Part shown: positions 24,330-31,826 of the stretch, piece by piece | Numbering within the stretch: position 1 is the stretch's first letter | Layout: each line of letters opens with the position of its first letter | Assembly: GCA_028712075.1 (NCBI GenBank) | Contig: JAQTQX010000003.1 | Span: 124,001-188,000, forward strand | Length of the DNA stretch: 64,000 bases | Direction: 5' to 3' | From: Desulfuromonadaceae bacterium | Lineage (GTDB): Bacteria; Desulfobacterota; Desulfuromonadia; Geobacterales; Pseudopelobacteraceae | Position numbers and translations under genes: made by a program | Notes under the pieces: generated by a model | The model's input: the letters and a program-made list of their open reading frames with translations, nothing else | Database searches by the model: none | Told to the model about the DNA's origin: nothing

Positions 24330-25582
24330 AAAAACGCCTCGAATTTGAATTATTATTCTTGTTTTTGCTGCTCCTGCTCCTTCCACTGTCAGTAATGGCC
24401 GGGGAGATTTCCGGATATGCCGAGGCAAAGGGATTTGCGTATGCGGAGCGATGGCCCGGGCGCGACAACCGGGGGCTTGGGTGGGGAACGCTCTTCACCA
24501 AGTGGGAGGAAATGCTTGGTGAAACACAGTTCACCGCTTCGCTGCGTGGAGAAGGAATCACTTCAGGCGAGCAGCAGGGTGCGCTCGACTTTGATCCGGC
24601 AGACAGGAGACTCCGGCGATCACCCGTCTCGGTGCGGGATCTGTGGCTGCGTATCCCCCTCAATTCGACCCATGACCTCCAGTTGGGGCGCTTCCAGCTC
24701 GGCTGGGGAAAGACCGACGGCTACTCCCCCGCCGACGCCTTTCTTCCCCGGGACCTTACCGATCCATTTGCCGACGAAAAACTGCCGCTCTGGGCTCTGC
24801 GTCTGAACGGATATAGCGGAGCGCTCCGCTACGAAGCCGTCGCCGTTCCCGTGACCACCCCCTGGCGCCTGCCGCCGCTCGGCAGTCGCAATGCGCCGGT
24901 ACATACGAGGTCATTTCCTGCGGGAACCGATTTCAACGAGGTAGCATCAACCCCTCCCGATATCGGTTTTGCCGCCGTGCGGCTCCAGTCGACCTTCGGG
25001 GATTGGGAGCTGGGGGGATGGGGAAGAGCAGGGGTGCATCCCGCGCCGATTCTGAATTTCAGAGTAGGCTTGGCAACCCCCACTGCCACCGGCTTCAGCA
25101 TCCCGGTCGAGAGGCGCTATGCCAGGGAGGAAGCGGTCGGAGTCGAGCTTTCACGAATTCTTGGCCCCTGGATCGTGCGCGGCGAGAGTGCTGCTCTCTT
25201 CTCCCGGGATCGCGACCTCGGCAATGCTCTGATCGGTGCTGTGTGCGTCGAAAAGTGTTTCGGCAACGGCACCTTCCTCGTTACAGTTGCGGGAAACGCA
25301 ATTTCTCCGCCGGTTGATACTGCGCAACTCTATGATCGGGCGCTCCTTCCAGCTGTCATTGCCTCCTGGAACCGGACAGAGGAGTGGGGCGAATGGAAGC
25401 TGGTCTGGAGTGCGGGACTCAAGCATGGCGACGGCATGCTCAAAGCGGAAGCGGGGTACAACCTCACCGATCTCTGGAAGGTAACATTGGGTGGCGAACT
25501 CCCGTACGGCTCGGAGGAAGGCCCTTTCGGAGCCATAACGGCGTCACGGCGGGTTCACGTTGCATTGCGGCGAAGCTGGTGA
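24326..25582 (+). CDS. Predicted outer-membrane beta-barrel protein
   Basis: A 418-residue exported protein. TTG at 24326 is preceded by GGAGGGG and overlaps the previous stop. The signal peptide has a long Leu-rich core (to about VMAGE). The mature protein alternates polar and hydrophobic residues with many Trp, Tyr and Gly (LWLRIPLNSTHDLQLGRFQLGWGKTDGY, GDWELGGWGRAG, EWGEWKLVWSAGLKHGDG), and ends VHVALRRSW with a C-terminal aromatic, as BAM-targeted barrels do. The fold class resembles DUF1302-like porins. It is probably the outer-membrane end of the transport system encoded upstream (inference). Confidence 0.7.
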   Translation: MKKRLEFELLFLFLLLLLLPLSVMAGEISGYAEAKGFAYAERWPGRDNRGLGWGTLFTKWEEMLGETQFTASLRGEGITSGEQQGALDFDPADRRLRRSPVSVRDLWLRIPLNSTHDLQLGRFQLGWGKTDGYSPADAFLPRDLTDPFADEKLPLWALRLNGYSGALRYEAVAVPVTTPWRLPPLGSRNAPVHTRSFPAGTDFNEVASTPPDIGFAAVRLQSTFGDWELGGWGRAGVHPAPILNFRVGLATPTATGFSIPVERRYAREEAVGVELSRILGPWIVRGESAALFSRDRDLGNALIGAVCVEKCFGNGTFLVTVAGNAISPPVDTAQLYDRALLPAVIASWNRTEEWGEWKLVWSAGLKHGDGMLKAEAGYNLTDLWKVTLGGELPYGSEEGPFGAITASRRVHVALRRSW

Positions 25583-25651
25583 TAATCTCATAATACAAAA
25601 AAATGAGTGTGAGTGATACCATGCTCAACTGCTCAATCAGGAGGTACATAG

Positions 25652-25969
25652 ATGGCTGAGAGAAGAGCAAGAACATTAATCCTGTTATTTGGAATACTCA
25701 TCTCCGTATCATCGCTCTGCCATGCTCAGGAAACGGGAAAACTGTTTGATGTGAAAATGCCGCAGGAAGCGGTAGCGCCGGTTTTAGTCCCGGAGCCGGC
25801 AATTACCCCCAACCTGAGCATGGAACCGGCAAAACCTGACAGGAAAGTCCCGGAAAAGTCATGGTTCCGGCGACTCTTGGAAGGGACCGCAATAGGTGCC
25901 GCAACGTATAACACGGAAAAGCACAGTGATGGCCGCCCCCAAGTCAATACATACGGCGACCGGCCATGA
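25652..25969 (+). CDS. Small secreted protein, function unknown
   Basis: A 105-residue exported protein. A Sec signal peptide covers about residues 1-26 (ending CHAQE). The rest is Pro/Glu-rich and probably disordered, with a short amphipathic segment SWFRRLLEGTAIGAATYNTE. It contains no Cys after cleavage. ATG at 25652 follows AGGAGG. Its stop overlaps the ATG of the EFR1 gene (ATGA), so the two are translationally coupled. Confidence 0.65.
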   Translation: MAERRARTLILLFGILISVSSLCHAQETGKLFDVKMPQEAVAPVLVPEPAITPNLSMEPAKPDRKVPEKSWFRRLLEGTAIGAATYNTEKHSDGRPQVNTYGDRP

Positions 25970-26754
25970 GCACCGTCATCTACTATTACACCGGCACCGG
26001 CAATTCCCTCTGGACGGCGCGCGCCCTCGCTGAAAAGCTCGGCGACACGGATCTTGTGCCGATGCACCGGATGAATGCCGGCTCGAATGCCGGCGAAGCG
26101 GAAGCTGTCGGTCTGGTCTTTCCGGTTCACATCTGGGGCGTTCCGAGTCTCGTGCGTAATTTTCTGCACGCGATGTTAAAGCGCCCCGGTGTCTATTATT
26201 TCGCCGTTGCGGTTAATGGCGGGCAGGTGTCGCGCACCCTTGTCCAGCTCAAGGAGCTCATGGCCGGGGAAAACCTCACTCTTTCTGCCGGGTTCGATAT
26301 TATGTTTCCGAGCAACTATATCCCCTGGGGAGGGCCGGGGCCGGTGGAGCGGCAGCAGAAGCTCTTCACCGATGCGGCGGAAAAAATCAACGTCGCGGCA
26401 TCGTATATTTCAAACCGTAAAGCGGGGCTTATCGAGAAGGGGCCGTTGTGGCAGCGGGTGCTGTTTACCGGATTATACAAGCTGACCTACGACCGCGTGA
26501 AAACGCTGGACATAAACTTTCATATCGATGGCACGTGCAGTTCCTGCGGCATCTGCGAGCGGGTCTGCCCCGTGAAGAACATCACGCTGGAAGCGGGAAA
26601 ACCGGTCTGGCACGGCACCTGCGAACAGTGCCTCGCCTGCATCCAGTGGTGCCCCGAAACATGCATACAGTACGGAAAAAAGACGAAGAACTACGAACGG
26701 TATCACCACCCGGAGGTGAAGGTGAAGGATGTTTTCCGTGAGCCCCGGCAGTAG
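25966..26754 (+). CDS. EFR1-family flavodoxin-ferredoxin fusion
   Basis: A 262-residue redox protein. The N-terminal flavodoxin-like domain starts IYYYTGTGNSLWTARALAE, an FMN-phosphate loop. The C-terminal part carries two 4Fe-4S clusters: CSSCGICERVCP and CEQCLACIQWCPETC. Proteins of this layout (EFR1) transfer low-potential electrons to unknown acceptors. The DUF3795-like gene downstream starts inside its 3' end (26 bases of overlap), suggesting a functional pair. It is soluble, with no signal peptide. Confidence 0.88.
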   Translation: MSTVIYYYTGTGNSLWTARALAEKLGDTDLVPMHRMNAGSNAGEAEAVGLVFPVHIWGVPSLVRNFLHAMLKRPGVYYFAVAVNGGQVSRTLVQLKELMAGENLTLSAGFDIMFPSNYIPWGGPGPVERQQKLFTDAAEKINVAASYISNRKAGLIEKGPLWQRVLFTGLYKLTYDRVKTLDINFHIDGTCSSCGICERVCPVKNITLEAGKPVWHGTCEQCLACIQWCPETCIQYGKKTKNYERYHHPEVKVKDVFREPRQ

Positions 26755-27172
26755 ACAGTTGACAAAAACAACCTCGAAGCTCATTGCTCCCTGCGGCATG
26801 AACTGCCGCCTCTGCCGGGCCTATGTAAGGGACAGAGCCGCTTGTCCCGGTTGCCGAGGTGATGACACTCTGAAAGCGAAAACCTGCGTCACATGCAGGA
26901 TCAAGAACTGCGAGAAGATAGCAACGGGGGGAATCAGGTACTGCTTCAGTTGCAGCGAGTTTCCCTGCCCACGCCTCAGCCATATGGATAAGCGCTATCG
27001 AACAAATTATCGGATGAGTGTGATTGACAACCTGATGAATATAAAGAAATTTGGCATACGGCAGTTTGTAAGAAACGAAAATGTAAAATGGCTCTGCCCG
27101 GAGTGCGGCGAAATGATTTGCGTGCACAAGCCTCATTGCCTTTCGTGTGGGCATCCCTGGCATACAAAATAG
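26729..27172 (+). CDS. DUF3795-like cysteine-rich protein
   Basis: A 147-residue protein with many cysteines in metal-binding spacing: IAPCGMNCRLCRAYVRD, CPGCRGD, CVTCRIKNCEK, YCFSCSEFPCPRL, then a C-terminal zinc-ribbon-like pair CPECGE and CLSCGHPWH. The first half matches DUF3795, a small family that is probably zinc or Fe-S binding. The ATG at 26729 lies within the EFR1 gene, and the products may interact in electron transfer (inference). A strong terminator follows the stop. Confidence 0.8.
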   Translation: MFSVSPGSRQLTKTTSKLIAPCGMNCRLCRAYVRDRAACPGCRGDDTLKAKTCVTCRIKNCEKIATGGIRYCFSCSEFPCPRLSHMDKRYRTNYRMSVIDNLMNIKKFGIRQFVRNENVKWLCPECGEMICVHKPHCLSCGHPWHTK

Positions 27173-27198
27173 CGAAGAAGATGTAGCAAATATGGATT

Positions 27199-27240
27199 CA
27201 GAAAGGCCGGGGTGACAATTCCGGCCTTTCTGTTTCTGCA
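27199..27240 (+). terminator. Intrinsic terminator
   Basis: CAGAAAGGCCGG pairs with CCGGCCTTTCTG across a ten-base loop, followed by TTTCTG. It ends the EFR1/DUF3795 unit. Confidence 0.85.
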
Positions 27241-27312
27241 CTCACGGTCCTAAATTAATTCAACCCGTTTGACCTTGACAGGCTCCTGATGGAACGTTAC
27301 AACGACTCATCG

Positions 27313-28094
27313 TTAATGGGCTCCTAAGAAACAGGTGTGCCCTCGTTTTTTTGATAATACATTTTCATGTTCACAGACTAAATATCTGTATTTAGCCATT
27401 GAGCAGTTCACGCGTGCGTGGAACATCGCCAGTTGTTCGTTCCAGCGAGGAGCAAATTTGGCGGCCTCGATCAGTGTGGCCTGCAGATGCTTGTTGCGCT
27501 GCTTGGAAATCGGGCCGCACTGTTCCTTCCCCGTAGATTCATGTTGCGCACTGCATAACCCACAGTAGCTGATGGCGTGGCGAGATGAGCAAAAGCGAGT
27601 CAACTCTCCTATTTCCAGAACCCAGGTTAATGCCGTAACTTCACCAACTCCGGGGATGCTCATCAGCCGTTGCACCCGTTCTTGGATCTGTTTGTTTTTT
27701 AGTAGTGCATCAACCAGCTTCTTTTGAATACCATCATATAGTTCAAAGCCGCTGTGGTTCAGCTTCAACAACTCTTTTACTGAATTCGGAACATCTTCGA
27801 CCCGCTCTAATAGTGCGCTGAAGTATTTCCTGCCGTAATAGCCTTGAGCATGGCAGGGTGAGCAACCTTGAGATCAACGGCATATGGCTTGAAGAAGTCA
27901 TAGACCCAACCGGTGAAGATGGTTGCTTCCATTGCTCCGCACCAAGAGCCGGGAAGCTCAAATTGCCACTGATGTAAAGCCTTACGCTCGGCACAAACAG
28001 TACCCTGACGGACGAGCGTCCTGTCAACTTTTTTGATGCAATAAGAGATTGTCTTCTTGTGGATATCCAAGCCAATGTAGTAAATTGCGTTCAT
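27313..28094 (-). pseudogene. IS110-family transposase with internal deletion
   Basis: Reading starts at 28094 with a DEDD-type N-terminus (YIGLDIHKKTISYCIKK) and the second acidic residue in GAMEATIFTG. At about 27835 the text jumps from AMLKAITA to GRKYFSALLERVEDVPNS in another frame, then continues through SIPGVGEVTALTWVLEIGE and FCSSRHAISYCGLC of the C-terminal transposase_20 domain. Compared with intact relatives roughly 100 codons are missing, including the segment that holds the last two catalytic Asp. The C-terminal tail from 27410 also looks frameshifted. The element cannot be active. Confidence 0.85.
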
Positions 28095-28510
28095 GGAAGC
28101 CTCCTCGTAGTGATTTGATTCCGGACGGGCCGGTCCGACCGCTTGCGCTTACAAGCTATTCAACACCACGGGGGGCTTCCACTTCAACTCTTACTTATGC
28201 ATTCAAACACTTCCCAGTTTTATTGTCACTATTGTTGAATGTTCTGGGGACACTATACTTAATTCAGTTTTCCCTTCACACGTTCATAATGAGTCCGATT
28301 CCTCTGGTACAGGGTAACGGCCTTACCGCCGTATTTTTATGCTCATAGTGGGGCAGTATTTCATGGATAACGGATGGCAAAAGAAGCCCGCCACTACGAC
28401 TACGACTGCCTCGCAGAAAATATTTTGTCTAAAGGGTGGCAGTGGAGGGGGAACGGTGGAAATACGCCCGAGAGTTTGCGAATTACTCCTTTAGTTCTGG
28501 CTCCGTGCTG
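28095..28510. other. Mobile-element flank and shared PEP-CTERM 3' flank
   Basis: The part to about 28260 is the upstream end of the IS110 element and contains GGGGACACTATACTTAATTC, a sequence often seen next to REP-associated transposases (recollection). The part at about 28400-28500 carries TAGACAAAATATTTTCTGCG on the minus strand, matching the flank at 15940-15975. I see no intact gene. Confidence 0.5.
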
Positions 28511-28550
28511 AAAAAAAACAAAGGGGCCTCCATTCCTGGAAGCCCAATTG
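28511..28550 (-). terminator. Intrinsic terminator after PEP-CTERM gene
   Basis: On the minus strand GGGCTTCC pairs with GGAGGCCC and a run of eight T follows after CTTTG. Stem and loop closely resemble the terminator at 15835. Confidence 0.8.
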
Positions 28551-28573
28551 TATTTGATAGTAGTCGGTATTGT

Positions 28574-29284
28574 TTACACGGTTTTCTTTCTTCTCCAGAA
28601 GGCAAAGCCTGCAAGGCCCGCACCGAGGAGGAGCATGGTGGAAGGCTCGGGAACTGGGTTGTCCGGAGTGATATCGCCTGAAATGCTCAAATTGTCCGTA
28701 TCAGCAATGAAGGAAAGTCCGTACTGAGCAGAGACCAGCGCATTATCAACGACAAAATTAAAAGTCAGATACCTGTAAAGATCGTTATAAAAAACATCTT
28801 CCACTTTGACCGGACCTGAAAAAATTGCATCTACATGGCTATAACCGGTAGCACCAGTAACTTCAAACCATCCCTGAGCAGAACCAGGGGAACCCCAAAA
28901 GGCAGGATCGTCCGGAATTGGGTAAATTGCATCAAAAACGGTGTTGCCGGCACCCGCATCAATTTGCAGACTACTTAATGAGCCATTGCTTGAGAGAAGC
29001 CAAGGGTTACTGTATGTGGTGCCACCGGTTTGTGTAAGGCTAAAGCCAGAAGAAACAGCAGAACCAGAGGTGCCGGTATGGGTCCAAGAAGCACTCTGAG
29101 TTGAGCCGCCAGTAAAAGTCGCTGTTACAACCATACCGTCCATCATGCCACCATCTGTTGCGTACCCGGTAAGCGCAGTGGTATTCCAAGGCATACTGTT
29201 GTCGTAAGTGACGTCAACAGTATAAGCAAAAGAGTTCACTGCCATCAGAAGTACAAATGATGATAATAACATTACTTTTAGCAT
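28574..29284 (-). CDS. PEP-CTERM sorted exported protein
   Basis: A 236-residue protein with a signal peptide (about 1-20, ending NSFAY). A Gly/Ser/Thr-rich beta body of unknown function follows, then a PEP-CTERM signal: VPEPSTMLLLGAG, hydrophobic helix, WRRKK. ATG at 29284 follows GGGAGG on the minus strand. The last 30 codons and the 3' flank are close in DNA sequence to the gene at 15014, but the bodies differ. Exosortase and its partners are not in the window. Confidence 0.85.
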   Translation of the reverse strand: MLKVMLLSSFVLLMAVNSFAYTVDVTYDNSMPWNTTALTGYATDGGMMDGMVVTATFTGGSTQSASWTHTGTSGSAVSSGFSLTQTGGTTYSNPWLLSSNGSLSSLQIDAGAGNTVFDAIYPIPDDPAFWGSPGSAQGWFEVTGATGYSHVDAIFSGPVKVEDVFYNDLYRYLTFNFVVDNALVSAQYGLSFIADTDNLSISGDITPDNPVPEPSTMLLLGAGLAGFAFWRRKKTV

Positions 29285-29536
29285 ATAGATAACCTCCCTC
29301 GATTATTTGTAAACCTGTATAAAACAAGCATAAAACATACCCTTTTTAAAACCAGTTGAAATTCCTCACAATTTAAAACGGCCTAAAATCTAAAATATAA
29401 TTATGTAAACAAAACCGACTTTTTCTTAATTTTTTCCAGAGCCGTAGGTTTTCCTGCGTTTTTGGACATAGAAACGCTTCTCGATAGATCGTGAGCGTGG
29501 CATATAACCACATAAATCAGTGTGATTTGTAATGCT
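29285..29536. other. AT-rich upstream region
   Basis: This stretch holds the leader of the reverse-strand PEP-CTERM gene. I see no coding frame or RNA motif in it. It is followed directly by an IS-end-like repeat and a decayed methylase fragment. Confidence 0.4.
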
Positions 29537-29591
29537 GAGTTTTGGCGAGAAATCGAAAATGTAAAGTTAACCGACATCATCACTTCCGCAT
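29537..29591 (+). repeat. IS21-like terminal sequence, copy 2
   Basis: Begins GAGTTTTGGCGAGAAATCG on the plus strand and matches the minus strand of 14838-14893 at about 45 of 55 positions, including AAATGTAAAG, CCGACATC and CTTCCGCAT. The two copies face opposite ways. Confidence 0.55.
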
Positions 29592-29616
29592 CTTTCCACA
29601 CTCCCCTTCTTCACCT

Positions 29617-29807
29617 CACATCAAAGTTACCAAAGGAGACGCCGCCAGAAATATTGATTGACATTCAAAGGGCCGCCCGATACCTGTACTGTGCAGAAAA
29701 TGTTGTTCGGCGGTAAAGTTACCGGACAGACTTTTGGCTACGCCAGCGGGGCTTTTTCATTCCGGCTAAGTGGCATACAAAATGTGACTTTCACATTCAA
29801 CCTCTAA
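29617..29807 (+). pseudogene. Fragment of a D12-class DNA adenine methylase
   Basis: The plus strand encodes KLPKETPPEILIDIQRAARY followed by LY; after a frameshift near 29692 it continues QKMLFGGKVTGQTFGYASGA to a stop at 29805. This is the central region of phage- and island-borne Dam-type N6-adenine methyltransferases (RAARYLYLQK.FGGKVTGQTFG in relatives). Both the N-terminal FxGG/AdoMet part and the catalytic DPPY part are missing. It is therefore a short relic, consistent with loss of a mobile element next to an IS end. Confidence 0.7.
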
Positions 29808-29837
29808 CAAAAAAGGCGTCACCCGAAAGCAACGCCT
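29808..29837 (-). terminator. Intrinsic terminator
   Basis: On the minus strand AGGCGT pairs with ACGCCT around an 11-base loop, then a T-run. It lies just after the PEP-CTERM gene that ends at 29866. Confidence 0.7.
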
Positions 29838-29865
29838 CTCCTGTCATAATGAAAGTAGATTTTAA

Positions 29866-30447
29866 TCAGGCTTGTTGGTTTTTACGGCGCTTACCGTAGA
29901 TAGCCAGACTACCCATGCCGATGCCGAGGAGTGCTAAAGTGCCGGGTTCGGGTACTGGTGCAGCACCTGCCGCTGGTTCAGATGTTGGTGGATTTATTGG
30001 TGTGACGCTCCAAGATGCTAGAGAAGCATAATCACCGCACTCATCATACGTTCCACCGTACCAGTAGCTTGAATACCATCCTGCCCCTATCGTGGAGATA
30101 TAAGAACTATCAAACCATAGGTTGTCTTCATTTCCCCAGTTATTTCCCTGAGGACTTTCGGTGAAATAAAAGTAGTTTTGAAATCCATCAAATGAAGCAA
30201 CTGCTCCACCGGCGACATGATTTGCACCAAAGTTGTATATTGGGCCATCAAATTGATCTACAGAAATATTTGAGAGATTGTTTATAACGTTGCCATTTGC
30301 ATCACCGGTAAATGAACCTGTAAATAAGTCCCATCCGTTAAAATTAAAAGAGAAGTTATAATCCTGTGAAGCTTGAGCTTCAGTGGTGGCACCTGTTGCA
30401 ATACTACAAATCAAGAGTGCGATTAAAATCAATAGTCTGTTAAACAT
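29866..30447 (-). CDS. PEP-CTERM sorted exported protein
   Basis: About 193 residues. ATG at 30447 is preferred: the AAAGGGGGGA ribosome site lies at proper distance, whereas ATG at 30450 is too close and 30465 has no site. Signal peptide to about ATTEAQA. A Gly/Asn/aromatic-rich body (FNFNGWDLFTGSFTGDANGN, DNLWFDSSYIS) leads to a Pro/Ala linker and the sorting signal VPEPGTLALLGIG, hydrophobic helix, GKRRKN. The sorting tail differs from the other two PEP-CTERM genes here, so it is not a recent copy. Function unknown. Confidence 0.85.
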   Translation of the reverse strand: MFNRLLILIALLICSIATGATTEAQASQDYNFSFNFNGWDLFTGSFTGDANGNVINNLSNISVDQFDGPIYNFGANHVAGGAVASFDGFQNYFYFTESPQGNNWGNEDNLWFDSSYISTIGAGWYSSYWYGGTYDECGDYASLASWSVTPINPPTSEPAAGAAPVPEPGTLALLGIGMGSLAIYGKRRKNQQA

Positions 30448-30476
30448 CATTCCCCCCTTTGTCATTTATTATTGAA

Positions 30477-30663
30477 CCTGCACACATCAAACTAAGAACC
30501 TGAGTGATGAACGCCGCAGAAGTGTTCTGCGCCTCCTTTCGGAAAAATGGTTGGTGGTACTACTTAAAACAATTTCGATTACAGATTTCAGCGATCCACC
30601 CTTTATTGAAGCTTTGAAGCGTATTGGTACTGAAGATATTTGGCTGTTTGAAATACAAGAGTA
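30477..30663 (+). pseudogene. Possible gene fragment
   Basis: An open plus-strand frame of about 61 codons without an ATG. It reads LSDERRRSVLRLLSEKWLVV, then KTISITDFSDPPFIEALKRI, and ends IWLFEIQE. The composition is protein-like and amphipathic, but I do not recognise a family and no ribosome site is evident. It may be the tail of a lost gene. Confidence 0.25.
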
Positions 30664-31231
30664 GTTGCGGTAATTGCTAGAAAAGCAAGAACGGTTGTGA
30701 CCATAGATGTATCCCTCCGGATTTGTAGTTTTGTGTCCCAATTCAGGACGCATAATGGTTACCTACATTGTATTGACGCATGGTACGTGCCAAATTTGTA
30801 TACCTTGTAATTCCGAATAGTTATAAATGATGGAATGTTCTTTTCGAGGCTAAAGTGTTCTATAAACGGACAGTTGTCCTACGACAGGACGGAAGGTAAT
30901 TTGAACAGAAGATCAAACCTCTTCTGAATATCTGCTGGATGATTTTTTCTGAAAATGGGAACGCCGGATTAACTATTGAAAAACTGTTTCGTATGGCGGG
31001 AGGGAAGTATAACTGTGAATCCAAAAGTCCCAGCCCCCGGTGGCACGTCAAGCCCCCTCCCCTAGGCACGCACTATATAGGCCGCCACCCATTCACCCTT
31101 CCTAGCGCCTGTGAGCGCGTCGGCCTGCTGATGGTGGCTATCATATTCTTGTAATGCTACATTGATAGTAGGGTTGATGGATGTTTAGTATGATCGGCCA
31201 GAATAGAAAAGTACCACGATTGAGGTACAAC
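30664..31231. other. Intergenic region with no supported gene
   Basis: Short frames on both strands look random. There is a small imperfect GTCCT/AGGAC inverted repeat near 30874-30888. Nothing further is supported before the tRNA terminator. Confidence 0.4.
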
Positions 31232-31263
31232 AAAAAAAGCACCTACACATCAATGTAAGTGCC
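31232..31263 (-). terminator. Terminator of tRNA-Arg gene
   Basis: On the minus strand AGGCACTTACAT pairs, with G-U wobbles, with GTGTAGGTGCT, followed by seven T. It lies ten bases past the tRNA 3' end. Confidence 0.75.
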
Positions 31264-31272
31264 TATAATTAT

Positions 31273-31349
31273 TGGCGCGCTTGGAGAGATTCGAACTCCC
31301 GACCTACGGATTCGTAGTCCGTTGCTCTATCCAGCTGAGCTACAAGCGC
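31273..31349 (-). tRNA. tRNA-Arg (anticodon ACG)
   Basis: A 77-base tRNA. The acceptor arm GCGCTTG pairs with CAAGCGC, with discriminator G and encoded CCA. The D arm is GCTCAGCTGGATAGAGC. The anticodon stem is GGACT/AATCC-like with loop CTACGAA, giving anticodon ACG (read as ICG after A34 deamination, for CGU/CGC/CGA). The T arm is GGGAGTTCGAATCTCTC. Promoter and terminator flank it closely, so it is a single-gene unit. Confidence 0.95.
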
Positions 31350-31362
31350 ATGAGGAATTGGC

Positions 31363-31391
31363 TTTATAACCCACGGGGCTAAAATTATCAA
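31363..31391 (-). promoter_or_regulatory. Promoter of tRNA-Arg
   Basis: On the minus strand TTGATA (31391-31386), a 17-base spacer and TATAAA (31368-31363) form a strong sigma-70-type promoter 13 bases upstream of the mature tRNA. Confidence 0.75.
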
Positions 31392-31508
31392 CCATTTTTT
31401 AAGCGCCTTATCCTCCATGAGCATCATTTATTACTGCTACCAAATCATACGGTTTTCATATATTGTCAGGGGGAAATTTTGATAGCGATGTATTGAAGGT
31501 CTTTTAAT

Positions 31509-31826
31509 ATGAGTCATCACTTTATTCTGGAAATCAGCGAATCTGAAGTAAAACGCGAACGGGAAAAATCCAGGGAACTCCGCAAGAGTCGCTGGTGGAA
31601 AAACCGCTTGGCGTTGGGACGTTGCCACTACTGTGGTGGCACATTTCCGCCGGATGAATTGACCATGGATCATCTTGTCCCGGTGTCACGCGGTGGAAAA
31701 GCATCGAAAAACAACGTGGTGCCGGCATGCAAGGAGTGTAACAGCCAAAAAAAGTACCTGCTTCCAATTGAATGGGAGGATTTTTTACATAAACACAAGG
31801 ACAATGAACCGGAGTCAGCAGAGTGA
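31509..31826 (+). CDS. Small HNH endonuclease
   Basis: A 105-residue HNH nuclease. Two zinc knuckles, CHYCGG and CKECN, bracket the catalytic core LTMDHLVPVSRGGKASKNNV, with the HNH-type His followed by an Asn-rich turn. The N-terminal third is a charged helix. The family is widespread and often not associated with restriction or phage functions. ATG at 31509 has only a weak GAAGG site. The next gene starts with GTG inside this stop region, so the pair is coupled. Confidence 0.85.
   Translation: MSHHFILEISESEVKREREKSRELRKSRWWKNRLALGRCHYCGGTFPPDELTMDHLVPVSRGGKASKNNVVPACKECNSQKKYLLPIEWEDFLHKHKDNEPESAE

Noticed and set aside
31273..31349. tRNA-Arg as an integration site for an island
   Set aside because: I found no second copy of the tRNA 3' end (attachment repeat) and no integrase in the window.
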